NCBI GenBank assembly: GCA_964633285.1 | Contig: CAZWGA010000007.1 | Location: 62,001 to 126,000, forward strand | Reading direction: 5' to 3' | Length of the DNA: 64,000 bases | Origin: 20CM-2-55-15 sp964633285 | GTDB taxonomy: Bacteria > Acidobacteriota > Terriglobia > 20CM-2-55-15 | In this document: positions 52,301 through 59,763 of the stretch, piece by piece | Layout of the letters: each line of letters begins with the position of its first letter | Position numbering within the stretch: position 1 is the first letter of the stretch | Translations under genes and position numbers: made by a program | The notes under the pieces: model-generated | What the model was told of the DNA's origin: nothing | Seen by the model: only the letters and a program-made list of their open reading frames with translations | Database searches by the model: none

Positions 52301-53296
52301 ACAACCGCTGGAGTGAACACGTGCGCCACGACGAGCTATTCCGCGCTGCTTGACGTACAGGCGACGTTTCGCGATAACGCCGTCAAAGCAGGTTTGCCGA
52401 AGAACTTCATGTTGACGAATCCGGATCTTCGCGGCGGCGCCAACATCATCGGCAACGGCGGTTGGACGCGTTATGACGGAATGCAGATCGAAGTACGCCG
52501 CCGCATGTCGCATGGATTGCTTGTGCAGGGCGGTTACGATTTTGCGAAAGCATTCAACGCGCAGCGTGTTTCGTTCCGCGCTCCGCGGGTCAATGCGCTC
52601 GACACCAACACACTCCGCCATTCGTTCCGAATCAATTGGGTTTACGACATGCCTTTCGGCAAAGGCAAAATGCTCTTCGCCAATGCCGGCGGCGTGCTGG
52701 ATCGAATTGTGGGCGGTTGGCAGTTCCAGGGCACGGGCCGGATCCAGAGCGGCCAGTTGTTCAATCTCGGCAACGTGGTCGGCAATGTCCGGCTGGTCGG
52801 AATGACGACGAGTGAACTCCAGGATGCGTTCAAACTCCGCGATGATGCAAAGAACAAGATCATGTACATCCTGCCGCAGGACATCATCGACAACTCCATC
52901 AAAGCGTTTGCCACCAGCGCGACATCCGCAACCGGTTATGGCGCTCAAGGCGCGCCCACCGGCCGTTATATCGCTCCGGCAAGCAGCAAGGATTGCATCC
53001 AGGTGTATCTCGGCCAGTGCGGACCCCAGAATCTGTTCGTCACTGGCCCGGGACTCACGCGCTTCGATCTCAGCCTCGTTAAGAAGATAAAGATCGGCGA
53101 GAAATCGAGTTTCGAATTACGCGGCGAGTTGATCAACGCGTTCAACAATATCAATTTCATGAATCCGACCGGCACGGCGAACACCAGTCCGAACAACCAG
53201 ACGTTTGGCCAGGTGACCACGGCGTATTCGGATTCATCAAACACGCAGGACCCGGGCGGCCGTCTGGGTCAGATCGTGGTCCGGATTAACTTCTAA
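49334..53296 (+). CDS. TonB-dependent receptor, Oar-like, second copy
   Basis: A 1320-residue outer-membrane receptor. The start is ATG 49334 behind GAGGAGG, with a signal peptide ending LAFSQ. It has a carboxypeptidase-regulatory-like domain (about 22-105, GVVFDPTGAVIPGVELSA and GTYTVTAALPGF), a plug with NGLPQSTIDITLDGINIQDN and SSQIKFVTRSGTNELHGS, and a long barrel ending IVVRINF. It differs in size and plug from the receptor at 8852-12220, so the two serve different ligands. A nested palindromic element follows directly after the stop. Confidence 0.93.
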   Translation: MKRLFCTLVFLLALTSLAFSQGSTSSLSGVVFDPTGAVIPGVELSAKNNATGTEVKSITVENGTFSIPAMDPGTYTVTAALPGFKQTTLNNVKLDAGVPATVRVTLEVGNRTETVEVQVGAEILQAQTANITTTMAVSQISNLPLVSRNPLNFLVLMPGVNAPGISRNATINGLPQSTIDITLDGINIQDNFNKTTDGFFTRVPTSLDSVEEVSISTATAEAQGGAMGSSQIKFVTRSGTNELHGSVYEYHRNPWLNSNYWFNNRDQPPDASGKAPRARVLFNQYGFRVGGPIRIPGLFDGRNKAFFFVNYEEFRQPSQVNRTRTILNPLTQAGNFRYNTTGGVQSVNLFDLAARSGQTSTGDPIITKLLADIRSATSTTGGIKDLTDPNLQQYSYSPTGKSSNKKPTVRFDVSVSQKHQLSATWSYLDGRGGPDFLNNVEPQFPGFPNQGQQPADRYTGSFSVRSTLSARLVNVARAGLSGGPSRFNPGASAADFNGTAVGNQGGFNLGGATGSGSGIALAAGISGATATTAPLRRNPLYREIDDVVSWTRGAHSLSFGGQYTWTTLTLNQQTLVPTINFGVDTNDPANAMFTPANFPGSSATDITNAKGIYAVLTGRIIAINGNARLDEKTGKYVYLGNAFERSRQKEIGFFGQDSWRVRPGLTLNYGVRWEAQGSFIPLNGSYTLPGTDAIWGISGPGNLFKPGTMTGTVTTFPQLKSGDSTYQTDHGNFAPSFGFAWSPNVQNALLKKFIGESGKTVIRGGYAIAYNRRGIGEFRGIISTNTGISFNTNRDIATGNLVGGSLGALPLLFRETGRLSPPAFSETPVYPLTAPISSSGWAFDPKIKVPYTESWTFGIQREITKDVAVEVRYVGNRFLQNWQTYNLNLNENNIVENGLLNEFKLAQANLQANIAAGRGNTFAYTGVAGTSPLPITLAYFSGLPASQAGNSASYTSTNFTSSSFVNTLALNNPNVCNPSNNVVSTATSSTTAGVNTCATTSYSALLDVQATFRDNAVKAGLPKNFMLTNPDLRGGANIIGNGGWTRYDGMQIEVRRRMSHGLLVQGGYDFAKAFNAQRVSFRAPRVNALDTNTLRHSFRINWVYDMPFGKGKMLFANAGGVLDRIVGGWQFQGTGRIQSGQLFNLGNVVGNVRLVGMTTSELQDAFKLRDDAKNKIMYILPQDIIDNSIKAFATSATSATGYGAQGAPTGRYIAPASSKDCIQVYLGQCGPQNLFVTGPGLTRFDLSLVKKIKIGEKSSFELRGELINAFNNINFMNPTGTANTSPNNQTFGQVTTAYSDSSNTQDPGGRLGQIVVRINF

Positions 53297-53304
53297 TCCG
53301 GCTG

Positions 53305-53393
53305 ACAAAACGCGGGTGTAAAGCCCGCGACTACATGTTGGCCAATGCGATTATGGCAATCATGCAGTCGCGGGCTTTACGCCCGCGTTTTGT
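53305..53393. repeat. Nested palindromic element, copy 2
   Basis: Arms of 33 bases (53305-53337 and 53361-53393) with two mismatches and a 23-base loop. The arm core (GCGGG, TA-rich loop, CCCGCGACTACAT) is shared with the element at 41569-41639. Both sit within ten bases downstream of a stop codon, so a terminator-like role is possible. Confidence 0.85.
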
Positions 53394-53413
53394 TTTGTTA
53401 TGTTGCCTTCCCC

Positions 53414-54193
53414 ATGATCCTCGCAATTGAAACGAAGCAGTTGACCCGGTTTTTCGGCGAGGTGTGCGCCGTGAACAGCATCGATCTGCGCGTGGAACGC
53501 GGCACTTTCTATGGATTCCTGGGACCGAACGGCGCAGGAAAATCCACGACCATCAAGATGCTGACCGGACTGCTCGCGCCTTCCGAAGGCGAAATTCTCG
53601 TGCTTGGAAAGAAGATGCTCGATCCACAACAAGCGCTGGAAGTGAAAAAATCCATCGGCGTGGTTCCGGAAGATCTGGCGCTGTTCGATAACCTGACGGC
53701 GCGCGAATACCTCACGTTTGTCGGCCGAATGTACCTTCTTCCGAAGGACACGATTCGAATGCGAATCGACGAATTGCTCTCACTTCTTGCCCTCGCCAAT
53801 GATGAAAAGAAACTGACCCTGGAATATTCGCACGGCATGCAGAAAAAACTCGCGCTGGCGGCGGCGGTTCTGCCGAATCCGGATTTGTTGTTTCTCGACG
53901 AACCTTTTGAAGGCGTGGATGCGGTTACATCCCGCGTGATTCGCGACATGCTTGCGAGTTATGTGGCGAGAGGTTCCACGGTTTTTCTGACGTCACACGT
54001 TCTCGACATCGTCGAGAAGCTTTGCACGCACGTCGGGATCATTGCGAATGGAAAACTTGTCGAACAGGTTCCGCTCGATGAACTTCGCAGCGGCAGTTCA
54101 CTTGAAGAACGCTTTCTTGAAGTGGTCGGCGCCGATCACGATGCGACGAAAAAGCTATCGTGGCTGGAAGGAGTCGGGGAAACGCTTCGATGA
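53414..54193 (+). CDS. ABC transporter ATP-binding subunit
   Basis: A 259-residue ATPase starting at ATG 53414 (MILAIETKQLTRFFG). The in-frame stretch upstream runs into the palindromic element. Walker A is GPNGAGKST, the signature is a divergent EYSHGMQKKL, Walker B is LLFLDEPFEGVD, and the switch is LTSHVLD. The layout is that of ABC-2 type exporters (drug, polysaccharide or lipid). It overlaps the permease start as ATGA. Confidence 0.93.
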   Translation: MILAIETKQLTRFFGEVCAVNSIDLRVERGTFYGFLGPNGAGKSTTIKMLTGLLAPSEGEILVLGKKMLDPQQALEVKKSIGVVPEDLALFDNLTAREYLTFVGRMYLLPKDTIRMRIDELLSLLALANDEKKLTLEYSHGMQKKLALAAAVLPNPDLLFLDEPFEGVDAVTSRVIRDMLASYVARGSTVFLTSHVLDIVEKLCTHVGIIANGKLVEQVPLDELRSGSSLEERFLEVVGADHDATKKLSWLEGVGETLR

Positions 54194-56037
54194 ACTGGCA
54201 CCACTTCCAGGCCTTCATCTGGCTGCGCTGGCGTTTGACACTGAATGGATTCAAGCGTTCGGGACCACTCAGCGCCATCGTCGAAGCGATTCTGACTGTT
54301 GCTGCCGTTGCCGGCGCCGTGGTCACATTTGCCATCGGCCTGTTTATCGGAATGCTGGCCCTGCGTACTGCAACCCCGGGTGCGATCATGCTCGTCTGGG
54401 ATGCGGCTGCCGCGGCTTTCCTGTTTATGTGGATGGCGGAATTGATCATCGAACTGCAGCGCTCCGAAATCCTGTCTCTCGATAAGTTCATGCACCTGCC
54501 GGTTTCGCTTTCGAGCGCATTCCTGATCAACTACGCGGCGTCCTTTGTGGGATTGGCTATCAATATCTTCGTGCCGGCGATGTTTGGTCTTGCCCTCGGA
54601 TTGGTTCTGGCCAGAGGCAGCGTCATGCTTTCGATGTTCCCGCTTGTCGCTGCGTTCTTCTTTGTCGTAACGGCGATCACACATCAGTTTCGAGGATGGC
54701 TCGCATCGCTCATGGAAAACAAACGAAAGAGACGCACCATCATCACGATGGTCACGCTGACGTTCGTTATGCTTTCCCAGTTACCGAGCATTCTCGCGTG
54801 GTCCAGAGCTCCGAGTAATACCACCAGCAGGGCCATCCAGCGGGAAATCGGCAAGGTCGATCGATTGATGGCCGAACGGAAGATCACAGGAGACGAATAT
54901 CTCCGGCAAACCGGCGAGATCTACAAGAAATATGGATTGAAGCGGCCGGACTACACTCCCAGAGCGAGACTCGCTGACGCTCAACGGCTCGCGACGATCG
55001 TCAATACCGCCGTTCCCGCGGGCTGGCTGCCCTACGGCGCGATGGCGCTCTCGGATGGAAAAATCCTACCGGCACTGCTCTGCATGGGCGGCATGGTGCT
55101 CATAGGCGCAGGGAGCTTGAGACGGTCGTATCAAACAACCCGGCGGCTCTACTCCGGAGATTTCACCTCAAAGAAGCCGCGGACCACAGGCAGCGGATCT
55201 CTACAACAAACCCAGCCGGCGAGTTCCGCCTCGCTTGGAAAACCATCGGCTGCGTTTCTCGAGCGATCGCTGCCGCTAATTTCAGAACACGCATCGGCAA
55301 TCACATTCGCGTGCCTGCGCTCATTGATACGGGCCCCCGAATCCAAAATGATGCTCGCGACACCTGTGATTTTTGCGTTCCTCTATGCATCGATCCTCAG
55401 ATTTCGCGATCCTTCCGAAATAGCGCGGCCTTTCCTGGCGGCAACAGCCATGGCGATGGTTCTTTTTGGATTGATGCAACTGGCAGGAAACCAATTTGGC
55501 CTGGATCGAAATGGCTTTCGCGTGTTCGTTCTTGCGCCGGCTGCGCGGCGAGACATCCTCCTCGCAAAAAATCTGACGTTACTGCCCTTCGCGATGAGCC
55601 TCGGCACGCTGGCGGTGCTTGCGGTTGAAGTGCTGTATCCGATGAGGATCGACCGGTTGATTGCGGCCTGGCTTCAGACGATCCCGATGTATCTGATGTT
55701 TTGCATCACGACAAACTTTCTCTCGATACTCGCCCCCATGCCGCTGCCCTCAGGCTCCCTGAAGCCGGCAAAACCCAAAGGCATGGCGGTTCTGATCCAT
55801 CTCGGATTCTTCGTGCTGTTTCCTCTTTCGATGGGGTTGATGCTCATTCCTTACGGGATCGAATATCTTCTGCACGCGATGGATACGGTTCAGACCATAC
55901 CGGTGTACTTTCTGCTGATGCTTCCGGAAACGGCAGTCATGCTCTACATCTTTCCGCGCATTCTGGATCTCCAGGGACGGCTATTACAGTCGCGCGAACA
56001 AAAGATTCTCGACGTCGTTACTTCAAAAGTCGATTAA
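54190..56037 (+). CDS. ABC-2-type transporter permease
   Basis: A 615-residue membrane protein starting at the overlapping ATG 54190 (MNWHHFQAFIWLRWRL). About twelve hydrophobic segments occur in two halves separated by a cytoplasmic part (about 190-350, RAIQREIGKVDRLMAERKI). The second half carries LAPAARRDILLAKNL, which resembles the ABC-2 export families. With the preceding ATPase it forms a complete exporter if it dimerises or works as a double-length permease. Cargo unknown. Confidence 0.85.
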   Translation: MNWHHFQAFIWLRWRLTLNGFKRSGPLSAIVEAILTVAAVAGAVVTFAIGLFIGMLALRTATPGAIMLVWDAAAAAFLFMWMAELIIELQRSEILSLDKFMHLPVSLSSAFLINYAASFVGLAINIFVPAMFGLALGLVLARGSVMLSMFPLVAAFFFVVTAITHQFRGWLASLMENKRKRRTIITMVTLTFVMLSQLPSILAWSRAPSNTTSRAIQREIGKVDRLMAERKITGDEYLRQTGEIYKKYGLKRPDYTPRARLADAQRLATIVNTAVPAGWLPYGAMALSDGKILPALLCMGGMVLIGAGSLRRSYQTTRRLYSGDFTSKKPRTTGSGSLQQTQPASSASLGKPSAAFLERSLPLISEHASAITFACLRSLIRAPESKMMLATPVIFAFLYASILRFRDPSEIARPFLAATAMAMVLFGLMQLAGNQFGLDRNGFRVFVLAPAARRDILLAKNLTLLPFAMSLGTLAVLAVEVLYPMRIDRLIAAWLQTIPMYLMFCITTNFLSILAPMPLPSGSLKPAKPKGMAVLIHLGFFVLFPLSMGLMLIPYGIEYLLHAMDTVQTIPVYFLLMLPETAVMLYIFPRILDLQGRLLQSREQKILDVVTSKVD

Positions 56038-56057
56038 GCATGACCGGAACAGATCTT

Positions 56058-56267
56058 CTACGCCGCGTCTATCTGTCTCATTCTTGTGAATTGCCGGTCG
56101 AAGGTTTTCTTCACTGAACGGCACTCGTCGCATTCTTCAAGATGAAGGAGCTCCCAATCCTTCAACTGAATCCTGGAATCTTCCTTTGCGATGTCGAATA
56201 GGCGGAGCGTGCTGACATGGATCACGTCTGGAACCTTCCTCTCATCGGTCATAGCTAAAAGTCCCAT
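56058..56267 (-). CDS. Small orphan ZAS-like zinc-binding protein
   Basis: A 69-residue soluble protein. A zinc motif H42-x3-C46-x2-C49 (HLEECDEC) is flanked by helices (LRLFDIAKEDSRIQLKDWELL and SVKKTFDRQF), like the N-terminal domain of ZAS anti-sigma factors without their membrane part. A second ATG at 56252 (MTDERKVP) may be the true start. No sigma gene is adjacent. It lies opposite the blaI-type gene, sharing its upstream region. It could bind a sigma factor encoded elsewhere. Confidence 0.6.
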   Translation of the reverse strand: MGLLAMTDERKVPDVIHVSTLRLFDIAKEDSRIQLKDWELLHLEECDECRSVKKTFDRQFTRMRQIDAA

Positions 56268-56315
56268 GCAAATCAGAATCCATCCGGTTTGAACGCGATT
56301 ACAGGGATTTACGCG

Positions 56316-56329
56316 GGTAACCTGTTACC
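56316..56329. promoter_or_regulatory. GGTAACCTGTTACC dyad
   Basis: A perfect 14-base palindrome in the 184-base divergent gap between the small zinc protein and blaI. It is a plausible operator for a dimeric regulator; no family is assigned. Confidence 0.3.
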
Positions 56330-56404
56330 ACTTCCTGAAAAGGGTTGAATTCGGCAATCAACAAAGTGGACGCAAAGAATTCTCTTGCGCTCCGGGCCGC
56401 TTAA

Positions 56405-56420
56405 TACTAGTTTATTAGTA
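56405..56420. promoter_or_regulatory. Candidate BlaI operator
   Basis: TACTA-N6-TAGTA forms a 16-base dyad 32 bases before the TTG start of the BlaI-family gene. BlaI/MecI repressors bind TAC/GTA-type dyads over their own promoters, and related BlaI sites contain TACTA and TAGTA half-sites. Autoregulation is the natural inference. Confidence 0.5.
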
Positions 56421-56451
56421 CTAATTCAATTCAACGGCGGAGGAGATCGAG

Positions 56452-56835
56452 TTGAAACCGAAGAAGACCGTTTTGACCGACCAGGAACTCGAAATCATGA
56501 AGATCGTCTGGCAACGTGGAAACGCGACGGTTCGCGAAGTTTACGAGGAATTGTTGAAGCACCGGAAAATTGCGTACACGACAGTCATGACGATGATGGG
56601 AATCCTTGAACAAAAAGGACGCCTCGCGCGCGATGGCGGGGATCGCGCTTATGTTTACACTCCAACGGAACCGGCCGGGCAGGTTGTCGGAAGCATGGTT
56701 CAGGATTTCATCAAGCGAGTCTTCAACGGCTCGGCGAAACCGTTGCTGGTTCATTTAGTGGAGAACCGCGATATCACGGAAGGTGAAATCAGGGAAATCG
56801 GCAAACTGCTGCGTGAGAAACGGAGGAAGAAATGA
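56452..56835 (+). CDS. blaI: BlaI/MecI-family transcriptional repressor
   Basis: A 127-residue winged-helix repressor starting at TTG 56452 behind GGAGGAG. The family pattern is LTDQELEIMKIVWQRGNATVREVYEEL, then YTTVMTMMGILEQKGRLARD and the dimerisation helices ending LREKRRKK. BlaI is inactivated when the partner M56 peptidase is triggered. The stop overlaps that gene as ATGATG. No beta-lactamase gene is nearby, so the regulon is probably cell-envelope related rather than drug resistance. Confidence 0.92.
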   Translation: MKPKKTVLTDQELEIMKIVWQRGNATVREVYEELLKHRKIAYTTVMTMMGILEQKGRLARDGGDRAYVYTPTEPAGQVVGSMVQDFIKRVFNGSAKPLLVHLVENRDITEGEIREIGKLLREKRRKK

Positions 56836-58823
56836 TGCCGGCGTCATTGATCAATAATCTCGCCTCCTGGACGGTTCAGGTTCTGATCCTGGGCTCCGCG
56901 GGCGCTGTGCTTCCGGCAATATTGCGCTTGCGCCATCCCCGATCGCAGTTGATTTATTGCCATCTGGTGCTTGTCGCATGTCTGGTTTTGCCGCTCATTC
57001 AACCGTGGCAGCATCCCGTATCCGTTGTTCAGCGCGGCAGCGCGGCCGGCGCGCGGATCTCCACTGCGGAGGTACACTCGAACAGCCCGTCTGTTGCGCT
57101 GCCGGCGTCTGTTTCATGGGTCACGATGTTGGCCGGGATTCTATTTGCCGGCATGGCGGCGAAATTCTGTTGGATGTGTGCCGGATTGTTGCAGCTTCGC
57201 CGTTACCGTAATACCGCGCGGCCGCTCCATCCTGTGCCGGCGTCGATCGTGTCGGCCCGATCGATGATCAAAGCCGATGCCGCGTTTTGCATGGCGGAGT
57301 CGGGCGCAGGTCCGGTCACGTTTGGTTTTTTGCGCCCCGTGGTTTTGCTGCCCGAGACATTTCTTGAATTGGAAGAGGAAGCGCAGCGAGGCATCGTTTG
57401 TCATGAACTCCTTCATGTGCGGCGCAAAGACTGGCTGAGCACGCTGATCGAAGAAATCATCGGAGCGGTGTTCTGGTTTCATCCCGCGATCTGGTGGGTT
57501 CTTGGACAGACACGTCTCGCGCGCGAACAACTCGTCGATGCCGAAGTTGTCCGGCTGACTTCGGCGCGTGAACCTTATATCAACGCTCTGCTTGCGATCG
57601 CAGGCGCCCGGCCCAGGCTGGACCTGGCGCCGGCGCCATTATTTCTGCGCAGGCGTCATTTGCTTCAACGCATGCATTCACTCGCTATGGAGGTCTCCAT
57701 GTCCAGGCTCAGATTGTTTTCTTCTTATGCCGTCATGGCTTTGATTCTGGCGCTCGCAGGTTGGATGGTATTCGTATCCTTCCCACTCGTAGGCCAGGCG
57801 GAGGTACGGTATGCCCCGGCTCAGGCGCGCGCGGAACAAACACCGCCGGGCTATGTTGTGAACATTCGGGCGGTGCCGCCTCCCGAAGCAGTGCTCAAAC
57901 GTGTCGAAGGCCAGGTCGTTGTTGAACTCACATTCAATGCGAACGGCAACATCGTCGATTCGCGCGTGTTATCCGGACCCGAGGAATTGCGGCGGGAAGG
58001 TCTGGCGACAGCGCTCCGAAACAATTACAACATTGATGTCGCGCGCACGCTTCAAGTCGTGGTGGACTTCAAACTCAGCGCGGCCGCGGCCGGACAACGA
58101 GGCGGCGGACAGCGCGGTGCATTCGGAGTCGTCGGAGGAACTTTACCCAGCGCCACGCCTTCTATCGATGCGCCTCCTCCGCCACCTCCACCACCGCCAC
58201 CGGGAGCGCCGTTTCCTCCGCGCATTTTCGACAATGCCGGCAATCTGGAAAGCATCAATATCTACGGATTGTCGGAGCCGGAGCTCACTTCGTTGCGGCA
58301 GCGGATCCAGGGATTCGTGGGCCGCCCGATGACCCAGGATCTAATGCAGGAAATCATGAAGGCGATCCGCAGCGGCAATGGATCCGGACTTCCTCCAAAT
58401 GCGTTTAATCTGGTTCCAACACCCACCAGGAATAGCGCGCTCACTCTGACGTTTGGCGGGACGGCCATCACACGTACTCCGTTCGGGGACCGACCGGCAA
58501 CCGGGCAGGACAGCTCTTCAGTTCAGCGAGTTCGGGTCGGCGGAAATGTAATGGCGGCTAACCTGCTTCAAAAGACGGACCCGCAATATCCGCCTCTTGC
58601 CAGACAAGCCCGAATTCAAGGTGTCGTTGTGCTTGAAGCTCAAATCAACAAGGAAGGCACTGTAGAGAATCTCAATGTCGTAACAGGTCATCCACTGTTG
58701 ATTCAAGCCGCGACGGATGCCGTCAAACAATGGGTCTACAAGCCGGTTATGCTGAATGGCGCGCCAGTCGACGTGGTGACGAGCATCACAGTAAACTTCG
58801 TATTACCCCCGGAACAAAAATAA
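56832..58823 (+). CDS. M56/BlaR1-type membrane metallopeptidase fused to TonB-like domains
   Basis: A 663-residue protein. The N-terminal part has four or so membrane helices and an M56 zinc peptidase with HELLH (191-195) in VCHELLHVRRKDW. A further membrane helix (about 300-322) leads to a periplasmic part with two TonB C-terminal-like modules: VEGQVVVELTFNANGNIVDSRVLSG (about 355-415) and RQARIQGVVVLEAQINKEG (about 590-663). A poly-proline run (APPPPPPPPPPG) lies between them. Unlike classical BlaR1 there is no penicillin-binding sensor domain. The sensor may be the TonB-like part, or it could transmit force to outer-membrane receptors. Confidence 0.88.
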   Translation: MMPASLINNLASWTVQVLILGSAGAVLPAILRLRHPRSQLIYCHLVLVACLVLPLIQPWQHPVSVVQRGSAAGARISTAEVHSNSPSVALPASVSWVTMLAGILFAGMAAKFCWMCAGLLQLRRYRNTARPLHPVPASIVSARSMIKADAAFCMAESGAGPVTFGFLRPVVLLPETFLELEEEAQRGIVCHELLHVRRKDWLSTLIEEIIGAVFWFHPAIWWVLGQTRLAREQLVDAEVVRLTSAREPYINALLAIAGARPRLDLAPAPLFLRRRHLLQRMHSLAMEVSMSRLRLFSSYAVMALILALAGWMVFVSFPLVGQAEVRYAPAQARAEQTPPGYVVNIRAVPPPEAVLKRVEGQVVVELTFNANGNIVDSRVLSGPEELRREGLATALRNNYNIDVARTLQVVVDFKLSAAAAGQRGGGQRGAFGVVGGTLPSATPSIDAPPPPPPPPPPGAPFPPRIFDNAGNLESINIYGLSEPELTSLRQRIQGFVGRPMTQDLMQEIMKAIRSGNGSGLPPNAFNLVPTPTRNSALTLTFGGTAITRTPFGDRPATGQDSSSVQRVRVGGNVMAANLLQKTDPQYPPLARQARIQGVVVLEAQINKEGTVENLNVVTGHPLLIQAATDAVKQWVYKPVMLNGAPVDVVTSITVNFVLPPEQK

Positions 58824-58828
58824 AGAAT

Positions 58829-58880
58829 CACAAAGGCACAAAGACACAAAAGCTTTGTGCCTTTGTGCCTTTGTGGTTAT
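58829..58880. repeat. CACAAAGG inverted repeat
   Basis: Two arms of the CACAAAGGCACAAAG type meet at an AAGCTT centre, with a few mismatches, just after the M56-TonB stop. It may terminate that transcript. A single-arm relative at 31424-31446 lies inside the PQQ dehydrogenase gene. Confidence 0.65.
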
Positions 58881-58899
58881 TGACGTAGGATTGTCCGCT

Positions 58900-59688
58900 A
58901 TGAGAAACCTTCGGATGTCCATCGTCATAGTCACAGCAGTGCTGCTGCCTTTGCCCGCCCTCGCACAAAACGCTCCTTCAAAGAAAGTCGACATGAAAGC
59001 GCCGCCCCCGCGGCTCTCCAACGGAAAGCCGGATTTCCGCGGCACCTGGGCGCGGCCATACGTCCCCGACATCACTCGAACGTTTGAGAATCGCGATGGT
59101 ACGAGCAACAAAGGTGAGACCACGCTTCCCTTCACCACCTGGGGAAAGAAGCAGTGGGACAACTACAATCCGACGAAGAACGGAGACTATGCGGGAAGCT
59201 GCATGCCGTTCGGCTGGATCCGGTCGTTCTCACCTCATCCGATGCAGATCATTCAAAACGACCAGCACATTGCATTTCTTTTCGAGCAGAGCACCATGTT
59301 CGCGGCCGTTCCCACCGACGGCCGGCCTCATCGCGACGGGTATCCTCCGACATGGTTTGGCGATACGGTCGGAAAATGGGATGGCGATACTCTGATTCTC
59401 GAAGCCGTAAACTTCAACGGCTGGGCGAAACTCGATACGAACGGGCATCCATTCAGCGCGGATGCAAAGTTAACAATGACATTCAAGCGTCCGGATATGG
59501 GTCACATCCTTTTCACCTGGGTACTCGACGATCCGAAAACCTACACACGGCCAATCACAAATGAACGAGTGTTCGTTCTTACGCCGGATGTTGAAGTCAT
59601 GGAGTATTCGTGCATGGAAGGCAATATCGACAACCTGCTTACCGGTGTGGTGACACCCTGGCATCCTCCCGTGGATGAAGATAAGTAA
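58900..59688 (+). CDS. Exported acidobacterial hypothetical protein
   Basis: A 262-residue exported protein starting at ATG 58900 (MRNLRMSIVIVTAVLLPLPALAQ), with earlier in-frame codons lying in a repeat. The mature part has the family landmarks KPDFRGTWARPY, a central PPTWFGDTVGKWDGDTL segment and a closing YSCMEGN. From memory this family is very abundant in acidobacteria. Its members are exported and of unknown function, often near ankyrin/DUF1592 modules as here. No catalytic residues can be assigned. Confidence 0.75.
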   Translation: MRNLRMSIVIVTAVLLPLPALAQNAPSKKVDMKAPPPRLSNGKPDFRGTWARPYVPDITRTFENRDGTSNKGETTLPFTTWGKKQWDNYNPTKNGDYAGSCMPFGWIRSFSPHPMQIIQNDQHIAFLFEQSTMFAAVPTDGRPHRDGYPPTWFGDTVGKWDGDTLILEAVNFNGWAKLDTNGHPFSADAKLTMTFKRPDMGHILFTWVLDDPKTYTRPITNERVFVLTPDVEVMEYSCMEGNIDNLLTGVVTPWHPPVDEDK

Positions 59689-59763
59689 TTTAAGCCGTAT
59701 TGCTTTCGAAATCGGCAAAATCATAGTTAAATGGTTGTTCATCAGGCCATTTTGGGGGATTGA

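Noticed and set aside
56452..58823. The BlaI/M56 pair taken as a beta-lactam resistance locus
   Set aside because: No beta-lactamase or PBP gene is adjacent, and the M56 protein lacks a penicillin-binding sensor domain.
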